Below are positions 9,543-16,103 of a stretch of DNA of 59,976 nt, one piece after another. Source of the stretch: Vicinamibacterales bacterium (lineage in GTDB: Bacteria > Acidobacteriota > Vicinamibacteria > Vicinamibacterales > UBA8438); assembly GCA_958296065.1 (NCBI GenBank), contig CATQHX010000058.1, positions 1 to 59,976 of the forward strand. The letters run 5' to 3'. The notes beneath the pieces were generated by a model, which saw nothing but the letters and a program-made list of their open reading frames with translations, ran no database searches and was not told where the DNA came from. A program made the position numbers and the translations under genes. The stretch's first letter is position 1, and each line of letters opens with the position of its first letter.

Positions 9543-9839
9543 ATGATCCGTGTCGTCCTGCCGGAACCGCTATCCGTGCTTGCCCGCATCGATCGCGAGG
9601 TGACCATCGAGGTCGAGGGCGCCGCCACCCAACGCGCCGTGATCGATGCGCTGGAAGCGGCGCATCCCGTTCTGCGGGGCACGATCCGCCACCACGCGAC
9701 GCAGCGCCGACGGGCGTATCTGCGGTTCTTCGCCTGCGGCCTGGATCTGTCCCATGAAGCGCCGGACGCGCTGTTGCCGGAGGAGGTAGTGGCGGGGCGC
9801 GAGCCGTTTCTGGTGGTCGGGGCGATGGCAGGGGGTTGA
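9543..9839 (+). CDS. MoaD/ThiS-family ubiquitin-like protein
   Basis: A 98-residue protein with the size and pattern of the MoaD/ThiS beta-grasp family: I-R-V-V-L-P-E-P-L near the start, a central D-A-L-E-A helix, F-F-A-C-G-L-D-L, then E-P-F-L-V-V. It ends in G-G, the residues that family members use for adenylylation and thiocarboxylation in sulfur transfer. Members serve molybdopterin or thiamin synthesis, or sulfur transfer to other acceptors. No mobile cofactor genes are adjacent, so its partner is unknown. It follows the Asp-box propeller gene on the same strand. The start has no strong ribosome site and could be slightly upstream. Confidence 0.75.
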   Translation: MIRVVLPEPLSVLARIDREVTIEVEGAATQRAVIDALEAAHPVLRGTIRHHATQRRRAYLRFFACGLDLSHEAPDALLPEEVVAGREPFLVVGAMAGG

Positions 9840-9945
9840 TGGGGGCAGGGATGGCGAGGAACCGCCGCACGGCCCACGGTCTCGCAACTGCCAGCTTCGG
9901 CGGCTGACGTCGCCTCGTGCGCCGAGGTTGGTACAGTGGAACATC

Positions 9946-10206
9946 GTGGCACCATCGACAGACCCATGGGCCGTACCCGCATTCGCCCGCGGCGAGGTCG
10001 GCCGCGCGGGACGCCTGCTTGCCCAGAATGGGGTGGTTGCTGACCCGCTCGTGATCGGTCACGCACTCGACGTGATCAACAACTGGCGTTCGTCGCACAG
10101 CTTCCCCTTGAACACGTTCCAGATGACGCTCAGGAACCGTGCGGCGTCGATATGCCATGACCCGATCGTCGCCCGCCGGCTGAAGCGCGTGCCTTCCATC
10201 CCGTGA
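9946..10206 (+). pseudogene. RelA/SpoT-domain protein, N-terminal fragment
   Basis: The reading frame resembles the first 85 residues of stand-alone RelA/SpoT-domain proteins: P-A-F-A-R-G-E-V-G-R-A-G, then N-N-W-R-S-S-H-S-F-P-L-N-T-F-Q and A-R-R-L-K-R-V-P-S-I. It stops exactly where the nucleotide-binding synthetase core should begin, and the DNA that follows encodes nothing similar. The GTG start lies nine bases after a TACAGT that could be a -10 box. The fragment cannot make ppGpp. It probably remains from a lost toxin-like small alarmone synthetase gene. Confidence 0.65.
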
Positions 10207-10403
10207 TTTCGGCTGCACCGAAGTCCCGGAGGCATGGCCAAACCGATGCCAACGCCCGACGCCTACGACGGAGGCACTTGACAGCCGCTCCGGGCCAACG
10301 GAATGATGGCCGTGTCCCCGGCCGGTGCTGCGGTCGCCCCCGCGCGCGCACCTGTGGAGGCTGAAGGAGGCACTCATGCGCGCGCTACGGTTTCTCCACT
10401 CTG

Positions 10404-10481
10404 CCACTCCATCTTGGTCACCGTGCCTTCCAGCGTCACCGGCCTGTTGGCGTCGAGTTGCGCGGCGAAGGAGTAGTGCAG
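10404..10481 (-). pseudogene. DUF6152-like protein fragment
   Basis: On the minus strand about 26 codons read H-Y-S-F-A-A-Q-L-D-A-N-R-P-V-T-L-E-G-T-V and T-K-M-E-W. This matches the start of mature DUF6152 proteins (typically HHSFAAEFDxxKPVxLxGTVTKxEW), small secreted proteins common in Acidobacteriota. Neither the signal peptide nor the rest of the domain is recognisable. With the RelA/SpoT fragment, it marks 9840-10708 as decayed DNA without an intact gene. Confidence 0.55.
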
Positions 10482-10708
10482 GAAGGCCAGACCCGGCTGC
10501 ACGCGGATACCCTCGGGGGTCCGGTGGTCGTCCGTGCCGGTGGCGCTGATCTGCAGCGCAACGCCGCCCGCGCCCCGCGTATGATCGAGCCTTCGAACGG
10601 TCTGACCGCGGCGGAAGCCGGCCCGCCATGCGTCGCGAGCCAGGGCGGCTCGAGGCCGCGCGGCGACGACGCGCCGGCCTACCGGCGGCAGAATCAAAAG
10701 GAGAGAGT

Positions 10709-11563
10709 GTGAACGGCGACAGCAACCTCGCGGTGTTCTGCGACTTCGAGAACATCGCGCTCGGCGTCCGCGACGCCAAGCTGAAGAAGCTCGACATCCG
10801 ACCCATCGTCGAGCGGCTGCTGCTGAAGGGCAGCATCGTGGCCAAGAAGGCCTACTGCGACTGGGAGCGCTACAAGGAATACAAGCCGACGATGCACGAG
10901 GCGGCGTTCGAGCTGATCGAGATCCCGCACACGCGGATTTCCGGCAAGAACTCGGCCGACATCCGGATGGTCGTCGACGCGCTCGACCTCTGCTACACGA
11001 AGGAGCACATCGACACGTTCGTCATCGTGTCGGGCGACTCCGACTTCTCGCCGCTGGTGAGCAAGCTGCGCGAGAACGCCAAGTCGGTGATCGGCGTCGG
11101 CGTGAAGAGCTCCACCTCCGACTTGCTGATGAACAACTGCGACGAGTTCATCTTCTACGACGACCTGGTGGCCGAGCGCAAGCCGGCCCGCCGCCGTTCC
11201 CGGAGCAAGCCGCGCGCCAAGGCCGATGCCGCGGCCGAGAGCACGCCGGCCGACAACGCCCCGGCCGGGAAGAACGGGAAGAAACCGGAGCCGGCGCCGC
11301 AGGACGACCCGGCCCAGAAAGGGCTCGACCTGGTGGTGCAGACCGCCGAGGCCATCTACGCCGAGCGCGGGGACAGCGCCAAGTTGTGGGGGTCGATGAT
11401 CAAGCAGACCCTTAAGCGGCGGCGGCCGGGATTCAACGAATCCGCCTACGGATTCGGCTCGTTCAACGATCTGCTCGAAGAGGCCCAGGCGAGAGGCCTG
11501 CTGGAGCTCGACCGGGACGAGCGATCGGGCGGCTACGTGATTACGGGCATGGCCCGCGAGTAG
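10709..11563 (+). CDS. NYN (LabA-like PIN) nuclease with C-terminal LOTUS/OST-HTH domain
   Basis: A 284-residue cytoplasmic protein. The GTG start has AAAGGAGAG upstream. Residues 5-155 form an NYN/PIN-like nuclease domain: D12 in F-C-D-F-E-N, D84 in S-A-D-I-R-M, and D110/D112 in S-G-D-S-D-F are the expected acidic metal ligands. Residues 158-205 are a charged, Ala/Pro/Lys-rich linker. Residues 206-284 fit the OST-HTH/LOTUS fold (W-G-S-M-I-K-Q-T-L-K-R, then F-N-D-L-L-E), a putative RNA-binding module. This domain pairing is known in bacteria and suggests an RNA endonuclease. It stands alone between gene debris and hicAB. A second NYN gene with a different RNA-binding tail lies at 21466. Confidence 0.85.
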   Translation: MNGDSNLAVFCDFENIALGVRDAKLKKLDIRPIVERLLLKGSIVAKKAYCDWERYKEYKPTMHEAAFELIEIPHTRISGKNSADIRMVVDALDLCYTKEHIDTFVIVSGDSDFSPLVSKLRENAKSVIGVGVKSSTSDLLMNNCDEFIFYDDLVAERKPARRRSRSKPRAKADAAAESTPADNAPAGKNGKKPEPAPQDDPAQKGLDLVVQTAEAIYAERGDSAKLWGSMIKQTLKRRRPGFNESAYGFGSFNDLLEEAQARGLLELDRDERSGGYVITGMARE

Positions 11564-11632
11564 AACCCGCGGCCCTCGGCCCGACGGGCTGTGCAGATCC
11601 GCGCGGGTGAGCCTCACGTCGTTCTCGGCAAT

Positions 11633-11651
11633 GATACTGTAATCTAGTATC
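11633..11651. promoter_or_regulatory. Inverted repeat ahead of hicAB, candidate operator
   Basis: GATACT and AGTATC form a perfect 6-bp inverted repeat with a 7-base spacer, ending 11 bases before the hicA start. HicB antitoxins with a ribbon-helix-helix domain bind such short palindromes at their own promoter, so this is the likely autoregulatory site. The higBA pair has the same 6-7-6 layout. Confidence 0.5.
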
Positions 11652-11662
11652 TAGAGGCCGTC

Positions 11663-11914
11663 GTGAAGGGGAAGCACCGCCGGACACTGGCAGCAATCTA
11701 CAAGGTTCAAGCCAATCTCGACTGGACAGACGTCGAAGCGCTGTTCGTCGAGCTGGGCGCAGAACTGCGGGAGCGAGCAGGCTCACGGGTGCGCTACCGT
11801 TTCCCGGACGGAACGCGAGCGGTCTTCCATGAGCCGCACCCCTCCAGAGAAACTGGACGAGCCACGGTGCGCGAAGTCATGAACCTGCTCAAGCGGATGG
11901 GAGTCGAGCCATGA
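11663..11914 (+). CDS. hicA: HicA-family toxin (mRNA interferase)
   Basis: A protein of 83 residues starting at GTG with a GAGG site upstream. It matches the longer HicA subfamily that begins M-x-x-K-H-R-R-T-L and contains W-x-D-V-E-A-L, G-S-R-V-R-Y-R-F and A-V-F-H-E-P-H-P. HicA toxins have a double-stranded-RNA-binding-like fold and cut mRNA. In this subfamily the usual G-S-H becomes G-S-R and a histidine lies in F-H-x-P-H-P, so the missing G-S-H is not by itself a defect. The stop overlaps the hicB start by ATGA, indicating translational coupling. Confidence 0.85.
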   Translation: MKGKHRRTLAAIYKVQANLDWTDVEALFVELGAELRERAGSRVRYRFPDGTRAVFHEPHPSRETGRATVREVMNLLKRMGVEP

Positions 11915-12243
11915 TGGAGTACAGGGGCTACCTGGGAAAGGTGGATGTCGACGGCGACGAATTCTACGGAACAGTCGTCAACCTGCATCGTGACCACGTC
12001 GACTTCCGTGGCCGGACGATCGAAGAGGTTCGCCGGGCCTTCCAGAAATCCGTCGACTTCTACCTGGACGGTTGCCGGAAGGACGGCGAGGAACCGGAGA
12101 AGCCATTCTCGGGCAAGTTCGTAGTGCGACTCTCTCCGGCCACCCACCGGCGGGCGACCACCCTGGCGCGAATCAAGGACCAGAGCCTGAACGTCGTGGT
12201 GATTAAGGCGCTCGAGGAGTACCTGTCCGCGGAAGGGGTGTGA
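11911..12243 (+). CDS. hicB: HicB-family antitoxin with ribbon-helix-helix tail
   Basis: A 110-residue antitoxin. The N-terminal part (M-M-E-Y-R-G-Y-L-G-K-V-D, then F-Y-G-T-V, F-R-G-R-T-I-E-E-V and F-Q-K-S-V-D-F-Y-L) is the degenerate RNase H-like HicB domain that covers the toxin. Residues 70-108 (F-V-V-R-L-S-P, then A-T-T-L-A and S-L-N-V-V-V-I-K-A-L-E-E-Y-L) form a ribbon-helix-helix DNA-binding segment. It probably represses the operon through the inverted repeat upstream of hicA. A four-base gap leads to the RNase H gene, so the three may be one transcript. Confidence 0.88.
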   Translation: MMEYRGYLGKVDVDGDEFYGTVVNLHRDHVDFRGRTIEEVRRAFQKSVDFYLDGCRKDGEEPEKPFSGKFVVRLSPATHRRATTLARIKDQSLNVVVIKALEEYLSAEGV

Positions 12244-12247
12244 TTGC

Positions 12248-12913
12248 GTGCCCAGCTTCACCTGTCAGGTATGCCATGCGTCATTCGAGGTCGCACCGGC
12301 CGTGCTCGACAAGTATCCCGGCTGGCAGCCGAAGTACTGCCGGCTGCACTCGCCGAGGAAGAAGTCCGGTGCGCGCTCGGCCGGACGTGCTGCCCGCAGC
12401 GGCGGGGCGCAGCGCAACCGCACCTTGCGGGAGGAGAATCTCACGCTCGCCGAGGTGCTCGCCAAGTACGAGGACGGCGCCGGCACCGGCGTGTTCACCG
12501 ACGGCAGCGCGGTGCCGAATCCAGGCCCGGGAGGCTGGGGAGCGGTCTGGGTCGAAGATGGCGGCATCGTCCGCCAGGCGCACGGGCACGAGCCGCACAC
12601 CACGAACAACCGCATGGAGCTGCGGGCGCTGATCGAGGCGTTCACCATGTTGCCGTCGGACGCCGAGATCGACGTCCTCAGCGACAGCGAGCTCTGCGTG
12701 AACACCATCACGCGATGGGCTCCCTCCTGGGAACGGGCCGGCTGGAAACGCAAGGCCGGCCCGATCAAGAACCTGGAGCTGGTGCAGGAGCTGCTGGCGC
12801 TCTACCGCGCCCACCCCGACTGCCGGCTGCGGTGGACGGCCGCCCATTCCGGGACCCGCTGGAACGAGTACGCGGACAGTCTGGCCACTGCCTGGAAGCG
12901 CTCGACGCTGTAA
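12248..12913 (+). CDS. Ribonuclease HI-family protein with N-terminal zinc-binding motif
   Basis: A 221-residue protein starting at GTG four bases after hicB. The first 40 residues hold a putative zinc knuckle (C-Q-V-C and Y-C-R-L-H), then a basic linker. Residues 75-220 are RNase H type 1: T-D-G-S-A-V-P-N-P-G with the first catalytic aspartate, N-N-R-M-E-L with the glutamate, S-D-S-E-L with the second aspartate, and N-E-Y-A-D-S with the last. The protein should cut RNA in RNA-DNA hybrids. All catalytic residues are present. The start is supported by ggaagggg about ten bases upstream. Confidence 0.87.
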   Translation: MPSFTCQVCHASFEVAPAVLDKYPGWQPKYCRLHSPRKKSGARSAGRAARSGGAQRNRTLREENLTLAEVLAKYEDGAGTGVFTDGSAVPNPGPGGWGAVWVEDGGIVRQAHGHEPHTTNNRMELRALIEAFTMLPSDAEIDVLSDSELCVNTITRWAPSWERAGWKRKAGPIKNLELVQELLALYRAHPDCRLRWTAAHSGTRWNEYADSLATAWKRSTL

Positions 12914-12952
12914 CGTGCGTATCTCGTGCGACTGCCCGACGGCAGACCCGTC

Positions 12953-13044
12953 TCGACGAACCACCCGCTGAGGGCTCGACAAATCACCCGCTGGCCAGTC
13001 GACAAATCACCCGCTGGATAGTCGACGAATCGCCCGTTGGAGTT
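12953..13044. repeat. Four 23-bp direct repeats before a DUF4143 ATPase gene
   Basis: Four consecutive copies of a 23-base unit begin at 12953, 12976, 12999 and 13022. The core is tcgacaaatcacccgctgg followed by four variable bases. Copies 2 and 3 share the 19-base core exactly; copies 1 and 4 differ at a few positions. The period is not a multiple of three and no gene covers the array. It sits in the leader of the ATPase gene starting at 13093, so it may be a regulator-binding array. Confidence 0.85.
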
Positions 13045-13092
13045 GCCTGCGCGGTGGCCGTCGAAGTACAACACAGTCGAACAAGACCGGCC

Positions 13093-14344
13093 GTGACCTA
13101 CCTGCCGCGAATCGTCGACGCCGAATTGGCCGAGCTGCTGGAAGCCGCCGGAGCGGTGCTCGTGGAGGGACCCAGGGCAACCGGGAAGACGGCGACCGCC
13201 GCGCGGGCGGCGGCCAGCGACGTGCTGCTCGATGTCGACGACAACGCGAGGCGTATGATCGGCGCCGACCCCGCGGCCGTGCTCGACGGGGACACGCCGC
13301 GGTTGATCGACGAATGGCAACTGGAGCCGGCCATCTGGAACCACGTGCGCCGCGAGATCGACCGGCGTGGCGCTCCCGGCCAGTTCATCCTTACCGGTTC
13401 CGCCGTTCCGGCGGACGATGTCGCCCGGCATACCGGCGCCGGACGTTTCGTCCGTCTACGCATGCGTCCGCTGACGCTGTACGAGAGCGGGCGCTCCGGC
13501 GGCGCGATTTTCGTTGCGGCGACTGCTGGACGGCGTCGAGCAGCGGGCGCAGCGGTCCGAGACGTCGATCGCCGATGCCGCCGAGCTCGTCTGCGCCGGC
13601 GGCTGGCCGGGCCATGTCGGCAAGGCGCTGCCGGGAATTCTGCGGGTGAACCGCGGCTATCTGGACGATGTCTGCCGCACCGACGTATCGCGGGCCAGCG
13701 GCAAGATGCGCGATCCGGTCAAGGTGGGCCGTCTGTTGCGCTCGCTGGCGCGCAACGTAGCCACTCCCGTCAGCCTGTCCACGCTGGCCTCCGACGTGGG
13801 CGAGGAAGGCCGCGACATCAAGACCGACACGGCAGCCGAGTATCTCGACGCGCTCGAACGCCTCATGGTGGTGGAGAACCAGCCGGCCTGGTCGCCGCAC
13901 CTGCGATCCCGAACGTCGCTACGGCAGACGCCGATCCGCCACTTCGTCGATCCGTCTCTGGCCGTCGCCGCCTTGCGGGCCACGCCCGCCCGACTGATGG
14001 CGGACCTCGAGTTCCTCGGCTTGCTCTTCGAGTCCCTGGTCGTCCGCGACCTGCGCGTTTACGCCCAGGCCGCCGATGCGCAGGTATTCCACTACCGCGA
14101 GAAGGACGGTCTGGAAGTGGACGCGGTCGTGGAGACGGCTGACGGCCGTTGGGCGGCGTTCGAGATCAAGCTGGGCGAACGCTGGGTGGACGATGGCGCA
14201 AAGAGCCTGCGCCGACTGGCCAAGCGCCTGGAGGGCAGCGACCACGGCAAGCCGGCTGCCCTCGCCGTGATCGTTCCCACCGGGTACGGCTATGTGCGTC
14301 CCGGGGAAGTGGGAGTCATTCCGATCGGCGCCCTCGGGCCCTGA
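13093..14344 (+). pseudogene. DUF4143 AAA-type ATPase with one frameshift
   Basis: Two overlapping frames together encode a 416-residue ATP-binding protein of the AAA_14/DUF4143 type. The first frame carries L-P-R-I-V-D, the Walker A motif G-P-R-A-T-G-K-T and L-I-D-E-W-Q (Walker B). The second begins at L-R-R-L-L-D-G-V and holds the C-terminal DUF4143 part, including F-L-G-L-L-F-E-S-L-V-V-R-D-L and the nuclease-like E-x-D-A-V-V and F-E-I-K-L-G segments. Removing one T from the run at 13508-13511 joins the frames smoothly (A-I-S-L-R-R-L-L). The break is either a real mutation or a base-call error in a homopolymer. The GTG at 13093 gives the standard family N terminus. Confidence 0.8.
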
Positions 14345-14521
14345 CCCGCCCGGGCGGTCATCCGCCTCGCCCTTCGCAGGCGGCGTCTCGACTCCCGGGC
14401 ACACGAGTCCCAGCCTTACGGCTCTTTGCAAATGTAATATGCTGTATTTGATTTGATTCGCCAGCGGTGAGCAACCGATGCCGTACGTCCCACGCTGCTG
14501 GCGACCACTCTTCGGCGGGCG

Positions 14522-15295
14522 ATGCGTACCTTCCCCGCCGTACTCGTCACCGGGCCCCGCCAGACCGGCAAGACGACCCTGCTCCGCGAGGAGTTCGGCG
14601 ACTCGCACCGCTACGTGTCGCTCGAGCGCCCGGACGTGCGCGACGTCGCACGCGACGATCCGGTCGGCTTCCTGGCCGACGCCGGCGAGCGCGTCATCCT
14701 CGACGAGATCCAGTACGCGCCGGAGCTCCTCCACTACATCAAGGACGACATCGACGCCCATCGGCGGCAGCCCGGCCGCTGGCTGCTGACCGGCTCGCAG
14801 GACTTCGCGCTGATGCGCGGGGTGAGCCAGACCCTGGCGGGGCGGATAGCGGTGTTGCACCTCGATCCCCTCGCGGTCTCGGAGGTGCTCGGTGCGGCGG
14901 CCCCGACAAGCCTCGGCGATCTGCTGGAGAACCTTTGCACGGGCCCCGGCGGCGACATCCCGGAGCTCGACCTCGCCGACTGGCTCCACCGCGGCGCCTG
15001 GCCCGAGCCGCGCCTCAATCCCGAGGTGGATCGCGACCTCTGGATGCAGAGCTACGTCCAGACCTACCTGGAGCGCGACCTGCGGAACATGGAGCAGGTC
15101 AGCAATCTGGAGACGTTCCGTGCGTTCTTCTCGCTCGTCTGCGCGTCGACGGGGCAGGTGCTGAACCTCGCGCGCCTCGGACGTGACGTCGGCGTCAGCG
15201 CCCCGACCGCGCGCCGTTGGCTGAACCTGCTGGTCACGAGCCGCCTAGACCACCACGTGGCCAGACCCTCGCCTCGGAAAGTTATAATTCGGGGC
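14522..15295 (+). pseudogene. Second DUF4143 AAA-type ATPase, lost 3' end
   Basis: The frame encodes R-T-F-P-A-V-L-V-T-G-P-R-Q-T-G-K-T-T (Walker A), V-I-L-D-E-I-Q-Y-A-P (Walker B), W-L-L-T-G-S-Q (sensor 1) and the helical middle to A-R-R-W-L-N-L-L-V-T-S-R. Family members continue for about 150 residues with a DUF4143/nuclease-like part; here that is missing. The frame instead runs without a stop into the SYLF gene, giving a potential 487-residue chimera. The N terminus also looks damaged: the natural start M-P-Y-V-P-R lies in another frame at 14478, and T-L-L-A-T-T-L-R-R follows one frame over. I read it as a decaying gene truncated by a deletion near 15240. Confidence 0.75.
15283..15288 (+). 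promoter_or_regulatory. TATAAT -10 box, possible leaderless promoter of the SYLF gene
   Basis: A perfect TATAAT lies seven bases before the ATG of the SYLF gene. Transcription normally starts about seven bases after the -10 box, which would put +1 on or next to the ATG and give a leaderless mRNA. No ribosome-binding site precedes that ATG. The -35 region is not clear. Confidence 0.5.
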
Positions 15296-15985
15296 ATGAG
15301 GAAGCTGCTTGTCTCCGTGGCGCTGATGATCGCAGTCGTCGTACTGCAGACGCCTCGCGCCGCAGCCCAGGACGATGGCGTGGAAGAGGCCGAGCGCATC
15401 ACGCGGGCGGCCGCGGTGCTCGACGCGATCATGGCCGCGGACGACAGTGCGATCCCGAACGCCATCCTGGAGCGTGCCCAGGGCATTGCGGTGTTTCCCG
15501 GAACCACGCGCGCCGGGTTCGGCTTCGGGGGCATGCGCGGCAGGGGCGTGCTGAGCGCGCGCAGTGGCGACAGCTGGTCGGCCCCGGCTTTCCTCACACT
15601 CACGGGCGGAAGCTTCGGGTTGCAGATCGGGGTCCAGCGCAGCGACATCATCCTGGTCATCATGGTACCGGAGGGACTCGACAACCTCGTCAGCAACCAG
15701 TTCTCCATCGGCGTCGACGCCGGCTTGGCCGCCGGCCCGGTGGGCCGCAACGCCGCCGCGGCGACCGACATCGAGTTGAGTGCCCAGATCCTCAGCTACT
15801 CACGAGCGCGCGGCGTGTTTGCCGGTGTCACGATCAACGGCAGCACCATCCGCCAGGACGTGGACGCGAACGAGCGTTTCTACGGCTTGCGCCTCGAGAC
15901 ACGCCGGATTGTCTTCGAGAACGCGGGCGGCGCCCGCGAGCCCGTGGGGCTCTGGCGTCAGACACTGGCCCGCTACGCCAACTAG
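15296..15985 (+). CDS. SYLF-domain (YSC84-like) lipid-binding secreted protein
   Basis: A 229-residue protein with a signal peptide (M-R-K-L-L, hydrophobic stretch, A-A-A-Q) followed by the SYLF fold: A-A-V-L-D-A-I-M, I-P-N-A-I-L-E-R-A-Q-G-I-A-V-F-P, A-G-F-G-F-G-G-M-R-G-R-G-V-L, W-S-A-P-A-F-L-T-L-T-G-G-S-F-G-L-Q-I-G, and G-R-N-A-A-A-A-T-D near the end. SYLF proteins bind lipids; bacterial members are periplasmic or outer-membrane associated. It is read from its own ATG rather than as the in-frame extension of the broken ATPase upstream, because the signal peptide starts there. Confidence 0.87.
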   Translation: MRKLLVSVALMIAVVVLQTPRAAAQDDGVEEAERITRAAAVLDAIMAADDSAIPNAILERAQGIAVFPGTTRAGFGFGGMRGRGVLSARSGDSWSAPAFLTLTGGSFGLQIGVQRSDIILVIMVPEGLDNLVSNQFSIGVDAGLAAGPVGRNAAAATDIELSAQILSYSRARGVFAGVTINGSTIRQDVDANERFYGLRLETRRIVFENAGGAREPVGLWRQTLARYAN

Positions 15986-16103
15986 AGAGGGCCGGCGGTG
16001 CGGCGCTTCGAGCGCCCCTGTCGGTCACTGAATCACGTCTCCTGGCGATGCCCGCTGGCCCTGCTCGGCTCAGTTGGCAGGTCCGAATGATGTGTTCCTA
16101 CGT

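Noticed and set aside
11663..11914. Inactive HicA because the usual G-S-H motif reads G-S-R
   Set aside because: The longer HicA subfamily with the same flanking motifs carries G-S-R-V and keeps a histidine in F-H-x-P-H-P, so the change is a subfamily trait.
12953..13044. CRISPR array
   Set aside because: The repeats are directly adjacent at 23 bp with no unique spacers of 30-40 bp, and no cas genes are present.
15296..15985. In-frame fusion of the DUF4143 ATPase with the SYLF protein as one designed 487-residue protein
   Set aside because: The SYLF part starts with its own ATG, signal peptide and -10 box, and the ATPase lacks its normal C terminus. Chance readthrough after a deletion explains it better.
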